From: Niallia taxi
GTDB lineage: Bacteria > Bacillota > Bacilli > Bacillales > Cytobacillaceae
Assembly: GCF_032818155.1 (NCBI RefSeq)
Contig: NZ_CP102589.1
Coordinates: 2,466,001-2,530,000, forward strand
Direction of reading: 5' to 3'
Length of the DNA stretch: 64,000 bases
The position numbers and the translations under genes were made by a program. Below are positions 16,676 to 26,611 of the stretch, in pieces (within the stretch, counting starts at the first letter, position 1; each line of letters begins with the position of its first letter). The notes under the pieces are model-generated. The model worked only from the letters and a program-made list of their open reading frames with translations, was not told the origin of the DNA and searched no databases.

Positions 16676-17194
16676 TTATTCTTGCGCTAAATGCTTATCT
16701 ATTTTGTCATCAAGAACCTTAAGACTATCCAGTGCTTTTTTTAGACTGACAGTACGATAATGATGGTGCCCTCCTGGCTCTTCGTCTTTTTCGTCTGCTG
16801 CTTTGACGATTTGTTGCAGCGGAGTTAAAGTAACACTTCCTCCTGGCAGGAAGCTGTCAGTATGAAACAGGACAGCGAGGGCAATTTCTTTTGCTTTGAC
16901 GGGATTTTCCCCAAGCCTAATCAGCAGTTTGTGTGCCCTTTCAGCCCCTTTTATGGGATGGATATCATTTTTTTTATACAATTGATAATCCCATTTCCCA
17001 TCTTTGTACCAAGTATAATGACCAATATCATGAAGAAATCCTGCTTTTGCAGCAATATCAACATCTACATGTTTTTCCTTAGCCAATTCAAATGCATGAT
17101 AGGCAACAGCAAGAGCATGTGCCAGGCCTGAACGGGTGATATACTTTTGTGCAATATGGTGGTTAAAAATATCTGTTAGTTTTACATCTCTCAA
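16676..17194 (-). CDS. HD-domain phosphohydrolase-like protein
   Basis: This 172-residue protein has the metal-binding HD signature: His near residue 26 (LAHALAVAYHA), HDIGHYTW near 52, then HPIKGAER and a later His-Asp pair (FHTDS). It is predicted to be a metal-dependent phosphohydrolase acting on a nucleotide or small phosphate ester; the substrate is unknown. The TTG start has GGGGAG 9 nt upstream. It is monocistronic with its own terminator. The HHHY run near residue 143 is unusual but may only be a loop. Confidence 0.85.
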   Translation of the reverse strand: MRDVKLTDIFNHHIAQKYITRSGLAHALAVAYHAFELAKEKHVDVDIAAKAGFLHDIGHYTWYKDGKWDYQLYKKNDIHPIKGAERAHKLLIRLGENPVKAKEIALAVLFHTDSFLPGGSVTLTPLQQIVKAADEKDEEPGGHHHYRTVSLKKALDSLKVLDDKIDKHLAQE

Positions 17195-17380
17195 AAGTCG
17201 ACACTCCCCTTATAAGCAAGCACCTACAATTATGTTGTTATCGTTGTAGAAAATACATAAACCATTAATACAATATATAGGACTGCCTTTAATTTTTTAC
17301 TATTATATACTTAAGATGAAAAAGGATAAACACATTTTCAGTTTTTTACCCTTTTTCGGAAAAAAATATGCTTTTTTATA

Positions 17381-17410
17381 AAAAAAAGGGCATCCCAATT
17401 AAGGGATACC
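17381..17410 (-). terminator. Terminator of the gltAB operon
   Basis: GGTATCCC and GGGATGCC on the minus strand form a stem with one mismatch, followed by TTTTTTTT. Confidence 0.85.
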
Positions 17411-17421
17411 ATTTCTCTATA

Positions 17422-18912
17422 TTAAGCATTGACTGTTGGTAAGCATGAAGCTCCCATTAAATATTGATCTACTTTATATGCAACTTCTCTGCCTTCATTT
17501 ATTGCCCAAACGATTAAGCTTTGCCCTCTTCTTGCGTCACCTGCTGCGAATACACCTTCTACATTTGTTTCGAAATTGCCATATTTAGCAGCAATTCTTG
17601 TATTTAATGTATCTACACCGAACTGCGCAAGTACAGGCTGTTCAGGACCTTCAAAGCCAATTGCAATAAACACTAGCTGTGCTGGCCAAACTTTTTCTGT
17701 GCCTGGTACTTCTTTAAAAAGGAATCTGCCGTCTTCTTGTCTGATTTTTTCCATTTGCACAGTATGAAGCTCCTTCAGCTTTCCTTCTTCATCACTCACT
17801 AATTTTGTTGTTTGGATGCTGTACTCTCTTGGATCACTGCCGAATTTCTGCTGTGCTTCCTCATAAGCATAATCCAATGTGAACACATGCGGGAAAGCAG
17901 GCCACATATTTTCAGTAGCACGTGCCAATCCTAATTGAGGATGTTTACCGAACTGAACTACTGTTTTGCATTTTTGACGAAGAGCTGTAGCAACACAGTC
18001 TGCCCCAGTATCACCGCCGCCGATAACAATTACGTCTTTACCTTCAGCATTGATTTCTGGAGTTCCAATACTTGAATCAAGCAGACTTTTCGTTGATTGT
18101 GTTAAATAATCCATCGCAAAATGAACGCCAGCTGACTCTCTGCCTTCTATTTTTAAGTCTCTTTGCTTTTGAGCACCAGTACACAGGATTACTGCGTCAA
18201 ATTGAGCCTTAAGCTCTTCTGCTGTGATATCCTTGCCGATTTCGGTATTTGTAACGAAATCAATACCTTCCTGTGTCAAAAGATTGACTCTTCTTTCTAC
18301 ATCCTTTTTCTCCAATTTCATGTTTGGAATCCCATACATCAGTAAACCGCCAGCACGGTCAGAGCGTTCGAACACTGTGACAGAGTGGCCAGCCTGGTTA
18401 AGCTGATCAGCGCTCGCTAGACCAGCAGGACCGCTTCCGACAATTGCGACTTTTTTGCCTGTGCGCTTTTGTGGAATTCTAGGTGAAATCCAGCCGTTTT
18501 CAAACCCTTTATCAATAATAGTTCTTTCAATATTTTTGATTGCTACTGCAGGATCTGAGATGGCAACAGTACATGAGCCTTCACATGGTGCCGGACAAGC
18601 TGCTCCTGTAAATTCAGGAAAATTATTTGTTTTTAACAAACGGTCAAGTGCGTCCTTCCATCTGCCTCTATAAACAAGATCATTCCACTCTGGAATTAAA
18701 TTATGAATCGGGCAACCGGAGGTGCTTCCTCCGATTTCCATCCCGATATGGCAAAATGGTGTTGCACAATCCATACATCTTGCGCCCTGTCTGCTTAGCA
18801 CCTCGTCTGAGAAAGGAGCAGAATACTTTTTAAAATCGTTAATGCGGGAGAGGGGAGACCGTTCTTCCGCTTCCTCTCTTTTATATTCCATAAACCCCGT
18901 CGCTTTACCCAA
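17422..18912 (-). CDS. gltB: Glutamate synthase (NADPH) small subunit
   Basis: This 496-residue subunit takes electrons from NADPH and passes them via FAD and [4Fe-4S] clusters to the large subunit for glutamate synthesis. Cysteine-rich segments near residues 42-66 (CMDCATPFCHIG, GCPIHN) and 105-113 (CPAPCEGSC) are the cluster ligands. GSGPAGLASA is the FAD-binding fold and GGGDTGADC the NADPH-binding fold. Bacillus nomenclature calls it gltB (gltD in E. coli). It follows gltA by 16 nt on the same transcript. Confidence 0.97.
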   Translation of the reverse strand: MGKATGFMEYKREEAEERSPLSRINDFKKYSAPFSDEVLSRQGARCMDCATPFCHIGMEIGGSTSGCPIHNLIPEWNDLVYRGRWKDALDRLLKTNNFPEFTGAACPAPCEGSCTVAISDPAVAIKNIERTIIDKGFENGWISPRIPQKRTGKKVAIVGSGPAGLASADQLNQAGHSVTVFERSDRAGGLLMYGIPNMKLEKKDVERRVNLLTQEGIDFVTNTEIGKDITAEELKAQFDAVILCTGAQKQRDLKIEGRESAGVHFAMDYLTQSTKSLLDSSIGTPEINAEGKDVIVIGGGDTGADCVATALRQKCKTVVQFGKHPQLGLARATENMWPAFPHVFTLDYAYEEAQQKFGSDPREYSIQTTKLVSDEEGKLKELHTVQMEKIRQEDGRFLFKEVPGTEKVWPAQLVFIAIGFEGPEQPVLAQFGVDTLNTRIAAKYGNFETNVEGVFAAGDARRGQSLIVWAINEGREVAYKVDQYLMGASCLPTVNA

Positions 18913-18928
18913 TTGTACCTCTCCTTTC

Positions 18929-21900
18929 TTACCGAACTGCTACTGTCATTTTAGTAGTTTGCTGTTTTTTTTTGCCTTGGTTTGAGTTGCTTTCAAATGC
19001 CTTCATTTCCGCTTCTTCTTGAGATAATCCTAAATTAATTCCTGCTTGGATTTGGTTCATCATACGCTTGTAATCCTTCGGAATTACTTTCACGAACTTG
19101 TGAATGTATTTCTCCCAATTGCCCAACACTTGCTTTGCAGCGAAACTGCCTGTTTCATCTGCATGCTTTTTGATTAGCGATTTTACTCTGTTCATTTCAG
19201 CTGAATCTGTCAAGTCCTCAAGCAGGATCATTTCCATATTGCAAAGCTTTTCAAAGCTGTTTTTATCACCTGGTAGTACATAAGCAATTCCACCAGACAT
19301 ACCTGCACCAAAGTTCTTGCCTGCATCTCCAAGGATAACTACTTCTCCACCAGTCATATATTCCAATCCGTGATCACCAATACCCTCAACAACGATGCTA
19401 GCGCCACTGTTTCTGACTGCAAAACGTTCACCTGCCTTACCATTAATGAACGCTTCACCGCTAGTGGCACCATAAAATGCCACATTTCCTGCAATAACAT
19501 TATCCTGTGCCGAAAACGACTCAACAAATGGTGTGGTAATGGAAATTTTTCCGCCTGACAATCCTTTTCCTACATAGTCATTCACATCGCCGTTCAAGCG
19601 GATTGTCAATCCTTTTGGAATGTACGCCCCTAAGCTCTGACCAGCAGAACCAGATAAATGCAAATTGATTGTATCCTCTGGAAGCCCTTTTTCACCGTAT
19701 TTCTTGGAAATTTCACTTCCGACAATCGTCCCGATAACACGGTCTGTGTTACGCACATGATAGTGCAAATCGATTGCTTCTCCGTTGTGGATTGCTTTTT
19801 CCACTGCAGGAAGGATTTTTCTCATATCAATACTTTCATCAATTTTATGATTTTGCGGTGTTTGGAATGTTCTTTGTCCTTCCACTTGGTAAAGAAGTTT
19901 AGTCAAATCTAAATCCTTCGCTTTCCAGTGGTTTTTCGCTGCCTCACCAACAGTTAACACGTCTGTTCTTCCTACCATTTCATCGACAGTGCGGAAGCCT
20001 AATTGAGCCATTAGCTCTCTTACCTCTTCTGCCACAAAACGCATGAAGTTCACTACATGATCTGGGTCGCCAGCAAACTTGTAACGAAGGTCTGGATTTT
20101 GTGTTGCAATGCCGACAGGGCAAGTATCCAAATGACATGCACGCATCATAACACAGCCTAAAACGATAAGCGGAGCAGTTGCAAAACCGAATTCCTCTGC
20201 ACCTAGCAATGCTGCAAGCACAACATCTTTACCTGTCATCAGCTTGCCGTCAGTTTCCAAGACAACTCTGCTTCTTAATCCATTAAGCATCAATGTTTGA
20301 TGTGCCTCTGCTAAACCTAGCTCCCAAGGAAGACCCGTATGCTTAATACTAGTTTTTGGTGATGCACCAGTACCACCATCATAGCCGCTCACGACGATGA
20401 CATCTGCAGCACCTTTTGCCACACCTGCAGCAATTGTGCCAATTCCACCTTTAGAAACAAGCTTGACACTTATACGAGCATCACGATTCGAATTTTTTAA
20501 ATCATGGATAAGCTGAGCCAAATCCTCAATAGAATAAATATCATGATGCGGTGGCGGTGAAATCAAGCCAACACCAGGAGTTGAACCCCTCACATCAGCA
20601 ACCCACGGGTATACTTTATTGCCTGGAAGCTGTCCGCCTTCTCCAGGTTTTGCACCTTGTGCCATCTTAATTTGCAGTTCTCTTGCATTAATTAAGTAAT
20701 GACTTTTTACGCCAAAACGGCCTGATGCAATTTGTTTAATAGCGCTGATTTTATTATCGCCATTCATGTCTAATTCATAGCGAGCTGGATCCTCTCCACC
20801 CTCACCACTGTTTGAACTTCCGCCAAGACGATTCATCGCAATTGCCAATGTTTCGTGTGCTTCCTTGCTTAATGAACCGAAGGACATTGCCCCTGTTTTA
20901 AATCTTTTAACGATCGATTCAACTGATTCTACTTCTTCCAGTGCAATTGATTTTTGATTGGAAGAAAAGGCAAACAAGTTCCTTAAAAAGCTCAGTCTTT
21001 CATCGTTAGCTGCTTCAGAATACTGTTTAAATAAGCTGTAATCTGCTCTTCTGCATGCCCATTGCAATGTATGAATGGTCTTCGGGTTAAAGGCATGGTG
21101 CTCTCCGCCTTTTCTCCATTGGAATTCACTTCCGGAATCTAAACTTTCATCGTAAGTGTTCGTATATGCAGCATTATGTTTATCTGCTGCCTCCTTAGCA
21201 ATTGTTTCAATACGAATTCCGCCTAATTGCGATACTGTTCCTGCAAAGTATTTATCAATCACTTCCTGACCAATTCCGACAGCCTCAAAAATTTGCGCGC
21301 CGCGATAGCTTTGCACTGTTGAGATGCCCATTTTGGACATTACTTTAACAACACCTTCTGTAATAACTTGATTGTAGCGGGATACAGCTTCCTCATAGGA
21401 GATGTTGAGTAATTCGTCCTCAATTGCCTTTTGGTATGTTGCATACACTAAATATGGATTAATTGCATCTGCTCCAAATCCAATTAGGCTGGCGATGTGA
21501 TGAACTTCTCTTGTTTCTCCAGATTCAACGATAATGCTAGCTTTAGAGCGAAGTCCTTTATCAATTAAATGTTGATGCAGTGCACTGACTGCCAAAAGAA
21601 CAGGAATTGCCTTTTGCTCTTTATCCATTTCTCTATCTGTTAGTACAAGCAAGCTCACGCCATTCGTTATCGCAGCTTCTGCCTGTTTTAATAAAGCTTG
21701 TAGACTTTCTTCTAAATTATCTGTAAAAATCGCCGCAAAACTTTGTGTAGTAAAGCCATTAAGCTCATTTGCTTTTAATTGACTGATTTCTCCGTTTGAC
21801 AGGATTGGCCCCTGCAGCTGAATGCGATGGCAATTTTCTGCTGTTGGATGTAAAAGATTACTCTCAGCTCCTAACCATGTCAATGTGGATGTAACCATAT

Positions 21901-23482
21901 GCTCCCTGATTGCATCAATAGGAGGGTTAGTTACTTGTGCGAACAATTGCTTGAAGTAGCTGAACAATGATTGGGATTTGTCAGACAACACAGCAAGCGG
22001 TGTATCATTCCCCATTGAACCGATTGGATCTTTCCCTTCCAGCACAACTGGTAAAAGGTTCTTCTGAATGTCTTCATATGTGTAACCGAAAGCCTTCTGT
22101 CTTATCAGTAAGTCTTGGAAAGTTTCTGCTTCTTCTTTTTCTGGTGTTTTAAGTTTAACAACCTCTGAAAGCCACTGTTCGTAAGGATGCTCTGTTGCGA
22201 TTTGTCCTTTCAACTCTTCGTCGGAAATAATTCTGCCTTCCTCTAAGTCGATTAACAGCATCTTACCTGGACTTAAGCGGTCTTTATAAAGAACATTTTC
22301 TTCTTCTACAGGGATAACTCCCACTTCAGAAGAAAATACAATATAATCATCTTTTGTTACATAATAACGTGCTGGACGTAAGCCGTTACGGTCAAGGATT
22401 GCTCCGATTTGATTGCCGTCTGTAAATGTGATTGCCATTGGTCCGTCCCAAGGCTCCATCATTGCACTATGAAACTCATAAAATGCTCTTTTTTCACCTG
22501 TTACATGCGGGTTCTCTGTCCAAGGTTCAGGAATAAGCATCATTGCTGCATGTGCCGGCTTGCGTCCTGAAAGGATAAAGAATTCTAAAGCATTATCAAA
22601 TACGGATGAGTCACTTCCGTTAGCATCCAAAATCGGAAGTATCTTTTGCAGGTCATCACCGAAAGCTTCTGAAACGAATTGCTGCTCTCTTGCCTTCATC
22701 CCATTAAAGTTACCGCGCAATGTATTAATTTCACCATTATGGATTAAATAGCGGTTTGGATGGGCTCTTTCCCAGCTTGGGAATGTATTTGTGCTGAAAC
22801 GTGAATGCACGATTGAGAATGCAGAAACAAATTCTGGGTCTTGCACATCAAGATAAAATGTTTCCACCTGATCTGATGTTAAAAGCCCTTTATATACGAT
22901 TGTGCTTGTCGAAAGACTTGCGAAATAAAAGTCTCTTTCTTCAGTCTTGCCCCAATTTTCAGATAATTTACGGATAATATAAAGCTTGCGTTCAAAACCA
23001 AGCTTCTCTAACCCATTATTATTTTTTATAAATACTTGTCGAATAACCGGACAGCTCTTTTGAGCGACTTTTCCGATTTTTCTGACATCTGTAGGTACTG
23101 TTCTCCACCCGAGAAGCTCCTGGCCCTCAAGCTCGATATATTCATTAATTTTAGTTTCAATTTCATGTCTGTTTGGATCATCCTTTGAAAAGAAAACCAT
23201 TCCGACACCATATTGTCCTCGTTCAGGCAATTCAAAATCCACTATCTCCTTGCGGAAAAAAGCATCTGGTATTTGAACCATTAATCCTGAGCCGTCTCCT
23301 GTTAACGGATCGCTACCTTGACCGCCGCGATGATCTAGTTTACATAGCATGCTTAGTCCTTTTGAAACGATGTCGTGAGTTGCCATCCCCTTAATATGAG
23401 CAAATAACCCGATTCCACACGCATCATGTTCAAATTCAGGTCTGTATAGACCTTGTGCTTTAGCTAATTGGTTGTACGTCAT
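18929..23482 (-). CDS. gltA: Glutamate synthase large subunit
   Basis: This 1517-residue enzyme makes two glutamates from glutamine and 2-oxoglutarate. After a 21-residue propeptide, Cys22 in ACGIGLFAH is the N-terminal nucleophile of the class II glutaminase domain. A central domain, the FMN-binding synthase domain and the 3Fe-4S motif C-x5-C-x4-C (CVMMRACHLDTC) follow, then the C-terminal beta-helix (GXXGG repeats). I placed the start at 23482: it has GGGGTGG upstream and gives the family N-terminus MTYNQ...GLYRPEFEHDACG; the longer frame adds 24 unrelated residues overlapping the regulatory region. Divergent gltC and the TnrA and LysR boxes indicate control by nitrogen source and 2-oxoglutarate. 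Confidence 0.97.
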   Translation of the reverse strand: MTYNQLAKAQGLYRPEFEHDACGIGLFAHIKGMATHDIVSKGLSMLCKLDHRGGQGSDPLTGDGSGLMVQIPDAFFRKEIVDFELPERGQYGVGMVFFSKDDPNRHEIETKINEYIELEGQELLGWRTVPTDVRKIGKVAQKSCPVIRQVFIKNNNGLEKLGFERKLYIIRKLSENWGKTEERDFYFASLSTSTIVYKGLLTSDQVETFYLDVQDPEFVSAFSIVHSRFSTNTFPSWERAHPNRYLIHNGEINTLRGNFNGMKAREQQFVSEAFGDDLQKILPILDANGSDSSVFDNALEFFILSGRKPAHAAMMLIPEPWTENPHVTGEKRAFYEFHSAMMEPWDGPMAITFTDGNQIGAILDRNGLRPARYYVTKDDYIVFSSEVGVIPVEEENVLYKDRLSPGKMLLIDLEEGRIISDEELKGQIATEHPYEQWLSEVVKLKTPEKEEAETFQDLLIRQKAFGYTYEDIQKNLLPVVLEGKDPIGSMGNDTPLAVLSDKSQSLFSYFKQLFAQVTNPPIDAIREHMVTSTLTWLGAESNLLHPTAENCHRIQLQGPILSNGEISQLKANELNGFTTQSFAAIFTDNLEESLQALLKQAEAAITNGVSLLVLTDREMDKEQKAIPVLLAVSALHQHLIDKGLRSKASIIVESGETREVHHIASLIGFGADAINPYLVYATYQKAIEDELLNISYEEAVSRYNQVITEGVVKVMSKMGISTVQSYRGAQIFEAVGIGQEVIDKYFAGTVSQLGGIRIETIAKEAADKHNAAYTNTYDESLDSGSEFQWRKGGEHHAFNPKTIHTLQWACRRADYSLFKQYSEAANDERLSFLRNLFAFSSNQKSIALEEVESVESIVKRFKTGAMSFGSLSKEAHETLAIAMNRLGGSSNSGEGGEDPARYELDMNGDNKISAIKQIASGRFGVKSHYLINARELQIKMAQGAKPGEGGQLPGNKVYPWVADVRGSTPGVGLISPPPHHDIYSIEDLAQLIHDLKNSNRDARISVKLVSKGGIGTIAAGVAKGAADVIVVSGYDGGTGASPKTSIKHTGLPWELGLAEAHQTLMLNGLRSRVVLETDGKLMTGKDVVLAALLGAEEFGFATAPLIVLGCVMMRACHLDTCPVGIATQNPDLRYKFAGDPDHVVNFMRFVAEEVRELMAQLGFRTVDEMVGRTDVLTVGEAAKNHWKAKDLDLTKLLYQVEGQRTFQTPQNHKIDESIDMRKILPAVEKAIHNGEAIDLHYHVRNTDRVIGTIVGSEISKKYGEKGLPEDTINLHLSGSAGQSLGAYIPKGLTIRLNGDVNDYVGKGLSGGKISITTPFVESFSAQDNVIAGNVAFYGATSGEAFINGKAGERFAVRNSGASIVVEGIGDHGLEYMTGGEVVILGDAGKNFGAGMSGGIAYVLPGDKNSFEKLCNMEMILLEDLTDSAEMNRVKSLIKKHADETGSFAAKQVLGNWEKYIHKFVKVIPKDYKRMMNQIQAGINLGLSQEEAEMKAFESNSNQGKKKQQTTKMTVAVR

Positions 23483-23494
23483 TTCAACCACCCC

Positions 23495-23511
23495 TGTCAG
23501 ATTTTCTAACA
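23495..23511. promoter_or_regulatory. TnrA/GlnR box in the gltA leader
   Basis: The 17-mer TGTCAGATTTTCTAACA matches the B. subtilis TnrA consensus TGTNANAWWWTMTNACA at every position. It lies about +18 to +34 from the predicted gltA start and immediately upstream of the ribosome binding site. In B. subtilis TnrA represses gltAB from a site just downstream of the start, so repression under nitrogen limitation is expected. Confidence 0.8.
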
Positions 23512-23534
23512 CTTTTTTTTGTTCAGATAACCCA

Positions 23535-23562
23535 ATTATACTATGCAAATTCATATATACAA
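23535..23562 (-). promoter_or_regulatory. Predicted sigma-A promoter of gltA
   Basis: On the minus strand TTGTAT (23562-23557), 16 nt, TATAAT (23540-23535). The predicted start is near 23528. Confidence 0.55.
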
Positions 23563-23598
23563 TATATTATTTGGATAGAAGTAATCTAATAATGAGAT
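23562..23598. promoter_or_regulatory. Two candidate GltC (LysR) boxes
   Basis: The 15-mer at 23584-23598 (ATCTAATAATGAGAT) is a T-N11-A dyad with ATCT/AGAT arms, centred about -63 from the gltA start. A weaker T-N11-A copy at 23562-23576 (ATATATTATTTGGAT) is centred about -41. Spacing and position resemble Box I and Box II of B. subtilis gltA. The first box also overlaps the gltC promoter region, as expected for autoregulation. Confidence 0.6.
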
Positions 23599-23621
23599 GA
23601 ATTGGAGGAGAATCCTAAAAA

Positions 23622-24524
23622 ATGGAATTAAGACAACTGAAATATTTCATCGAAGTAGCTGAAAGAGAGCATGTATCAGAAGCAGCTGAACGCCTTCATG
23701 TTGCCCAATCCGCAATAAGCAGACAGATTGCCAATCTAGAAGACGAACTAGGTGTCCCTCTGTTTGAACGAGAAGGCAGAAATGTAAAGTTAACCTCAAT
23801 TGGTAAAATTTTTCTAACTCATTCTCTCGCTATTATGAAGGCAGTGGACAACGCAAAGGAACAAATCGATGCCTATTTAGACCCAGAAAGAGGCTCTATC
23901 AAAATCGGTTTTCCGACTAGCCTCGCCAGCCATTTGCTGCCGACCATAATATCTGCATTTAAAGAAAGACATCCAAATATCACTTTTCAATTAAGGCAAG
24001 GCTCTTACAGTTTTTTAATTGATGCCGTTAAAAATCGCGATTTGGATTTAGCATTATTAGGACCAGTTCCGACAGATGATTTTGATTTGAAAGGTAATAT
24101 TTTATTTACAGAAAAAATCTTTGCACTCCTTCCGAGTAATCACCCTTTGTCTGAACGAAGGACACTGCGATTAAAGGATTTACGGAATGAAGCATTTGTT
24201 TTGTTTCCGAAGGGATATATTTTACAAAAAATTGCATATGATGCGTGTAAACAAGAAGGTTTTCTGCCGAATGTCAGTTCAGAGGGAGAAGATTTAGATG
24301 CTATCAAAGGGCTGGTGTCTGCTGGAATGGGTGTTACGCTGCTGCCAGAAAGCAGCTTTTATGAAAACGTTCCAAAATTCACGGAAAAAATGCCGATTGA
24401 AAATCCGGCAATCAGCCGGACTGTCGGTATTATCGTCCCGAAAAACCGCGAACTGCCACCGTCTGTGCAAACATTTTATCAATTTGTAATTGAGTTTTTC
24501 TCCATTCTCGAAAAATATCAATAA
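23622..24524 (+). CDS. gltC: LysR-family activator of glutamate synthase
   Basis: This 300-residue LysR-type regulator has an N-terminal winged helix-turn-helix (MELRQLKYFIEVAE; ERLHVAQSAISRQI near 25-38) and an effector-binding domain from about residue 90. It is divergent from gltA with a 139-bp gap, the arrangement of gltC-gltAB in B. subtilis, where GltC activates gltA with 2-oxoglutarate and represses its own gene. The ribosome binding site GGAGGAG precedes ATG. A bidirectional terminator follows. Confidence 0.93.
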   Translation: MELRQLKYFIEVAEREHVSEAAERLHVAQSAISRQIANLEDELGVPLFEREGRNVKLTSIGKIFLTHSLAIMKAVDNAKEQIDAYLDPERGSIKIGFPTSLASHLLPTIISAFKERHPNITFQLRQGSYSFLIDAVKNRDLDLALLGPVPTDDFDLKGNILFTEKIFALLPSNHPLSERRTLRLKDLRNEAFVLFPKGYILQKIAYDACKQEGFLPNVSSEGEDLDAIKGLVSAGMGVTLLPESSFYENVPKFTEKMPIENPAISRTVGIIVPKNRELPPSVQTFYQFVIEFFSILEKYQ

Positions 24525-24566
24525 AAATTTTATGCAATTTTATTAATTTTTATGCATCTTTTAAAG

Positions 24567-24594
24567 AAAGCCGTATACACTCGTATACGGCTTT
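24567..24594. terminator. Bidirectional terminator
   Basis: AAAGCCGTATAC and GTATACGGCTTT form a perfect 12-bp stem with loop ACTC between the convergent gltC and pepF-like genes. Confidence 0.85.
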
Positions 24595-24604
24595 ACAACA
24601 ATCA

Positions 24605-26398
24605 TCACGATTTTTTCGTCATTTCCTCTACTAGTGAATGGAATATGGACATGGCATGATTGATTGGTTCAGGCGAAGTCAAATCAACACCTGTTTTCTT
24701 CAGCAATTCCAACGGAAATTCAGAGCTGCCGCTTTTCAGGAATTCTAAATATTGTTCAAGGTCCTCTTGTTTACCCTCCAAAAGTCTATCTGCAATTGTA
24801 ATCGCAGAAGCAAAACCTGTAGCATATTTATAAACATAGAATGGACGGTAAAAATGAGGGATCCTCGACCACCCATACTTCACTTCTTCATCAAGCACTA
24901 GCTCACTGCCGTTATAAGCTTTAAAAAGAGACTCATATGTTTCATTAAAGAAATCTAATGTAAGCGGTTCGCCTTTTTCTGCTTTTTCATGTACCTCTTT
25001 TTCAAACTCACTAAACATTACTTGTGTAAAAAACGTACCTTTAAAACTGTCAATAAAGTGGTTCAAAAGATGCTCTCGTTTTTGCGGGTCTGTCTCTGTT
25101 TTTAATAAATAGCGAATCAGTAAGACTTCATTAACCGTTGAAGCAACCTCTGCCACGAAAATGCTGTAGCCTGCACTTATTGCCGGCTGATGCTTATTGC
25201 TCAGGTAGGAATGCATTCCATGACCGCATTCATGCGTTAATGTAAAAAGACTGTCAAGGTCATCACGGTGATTCAGCAAAATAAATGGGTGAACTCCATA
25301 AACACCTAAATTATATGCTCCAGATCTTTTTCCCGGTGTTTCTCTTACATCAAAATACCGCTTCTCTTTAAAGCTTTTTAATACCGAAATATACTCTTCA
25401 CCAAGTGGAGCTAAACTTTTCAGCATTATATCAAATGCTTCATCAAACGAAATTTCCTGCTTGGCAGCATCTCCTGCAAGGGGTACGCTCAAGTCATACG
25501 CACGCAGTTCATCGACACCCAGTTTTTTCTTGCGATATTGCATATATTCGTCCATATATTGAAGATTATCTCTAGTTGCAGCAATTAGGTTTTCATAGAC
25601 TTCCTTTGGAACTCTATCACCAAACAAGCTTTTTTCCAATGCTGATGGATAATTGCGCAATTTCGATGTTTTCACATTGTTTTTAACTGCAGAGGAAAAG
25701 GTAGCTGCAATCGTATTTTTCAAGGATACATATGGCTGGTAATATGCCTTATAGGCTTCCACCCTTTTTTCTCTATCTTCGTTTTCTATTAGCTTAGAGT
25801 ACATACCTCTTGTCAGCTCTATTTTGTTGCCATCATCATCTGTCACTTCACCAAATTTTATATCGGCATTATTAATCATTCCAAACACCTGGCTTGGTAC
25901 AGACAGTGATTCTCCTAATTCTGATAATATTTCTTCCTTCTCTTTGCTCAACACATGCTTTTTATAGGAGAAAGACTCTAATAAGTCCTTTTCAAAATAC
26001 TTCAACCCATCTTCTGCATCAATGTATGCCTTTAATTGACTTTCCTCAAGGCTTAAAAGATATGGCATAAAAAACGAGCCTGCACTGCTCCATTTTTGTC
26101 CAACGCTTCTTGCTTGGTCAACAAGGCTTTGGGCATTATTATTTCTTGTATCTGTATCTAAAAGGAGCATCCCGTAAGCGTAAACCTTCCTATATATGTA
26201 ACCGATTTCTTCTGAAAGTTTTAAGTATGCAAGCAAGCCTGAGGCATCTTTAATATTATCATTAAAACCTGCAATTTCTTTTACCTTTTCCTCCACAAAC
26301 TGCAAGTCCTTTTTCCACTCTTGTTCTGTCACATAGAGATCACCAAGATTCCATTTTTCTGCTTCTTTAACTTCATTCCTATCTTTAAAAGAATTCAT
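24605..26398 (-). CDS. pepF: Oligoendopeptidase F (M3B metallopeptidase)
   Basis: This 597-residue cytosolic zinc peptidase degrades short peptides. The zinc motif HECGH (HExxH, about residue 385) and the downstream glutamate region are intact, and the length matches PepF. I placed the start at 26398 because AAGGAGG is 6 nt upstream of that ATG; the ATG two codons earlier touches the site. A second, more divergent M3 peptidase is at 57353. Monocistronic. Confidence 0.93.
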   Translation of the reverse strand: MNSFKDRNEVKEAEKWNLGDLYVTEQEWKKDLQFVEEKVKEIAGFNDNIKDASGLLAYLKLSEEIGYIYRKVYAYGMLLLDTDTRNNNAQSLVDQARSVGQKWSSAGSFFMPYLLSLEESQLKAYIDAEDGLKYFEKDLLESFSYKKHVLSKEKEEILSELGESLSVPSQVFGMINNADIKFGEVTDDDGNKIELTRGMYSKLIENEDREKRVEAYKAYYQPYVSLKNTIAATFSSAVKNNVKTSKLRNYPSALEKSLFGDRVPKEVYENLIAATRDNLQYMDEYMQYRKKKLGVDELRAYDLSVPLAGDAAKQEISFDEAFDIMLKSLAPLGEEYISVLKSFKEKRYFDVRETPGKRSGAYNLGVYGVHPFILLNHRDDLDSLFTLTHECGHGMHSYLSNKHQPAISAGYSIFVAEVASTVNEVLLIRYLLKTETDPQKREHLLNHFIDSFKGTFFTQVMFSEFEKEVHEKAEKGEPLTLDFFNETYESLFKAYNGSELVLDEEVKYGWSRIPHFYRPFYVYKYATGFASAITIADRLLEGKQEDLEQYLEFLKSGSSEFPLELLKKTGVDLTSPEPINHAMSIFHSLVEEMTKKS

Positions 26399-26573
26399 TT
26401 GCATCCTCCTTAAATAGTATTATTTCTTCCATGATACTGGATAGCAATTGCTTCTGTCCAAAAAGAACACTAACTTTTTTCCAATAGATGGATTAGCAGC
26501 GTATCTTGTCTTAAAAATAGCCTTAGTTTCTTATTTTATGCAGATTTACCAATAGCAATGTATTATTTAAACG

Positions 26574-26603
26574 AAAAAGCTCCCGGAGTTTCAGCCGGGA
26601 GCC
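26574..26603 (-). terminator. Terminator of the Old Yellow Enzyme gene
   Basis: GGCTCCCGG and CCGGGAGC form a GC-rich stem followed by TTTTT on the minus strand. Confidence 0.85.
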
Positions 26604-26611
26604 TTGATTCC

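Noticed and set aside
23483..23554. A 24-residue longer GltA
   Set aside because: The extension covers the TnrA box and leader, has no ribosome binding site, and would move the nucleophile Cys away from its normal position after a short propeptide.
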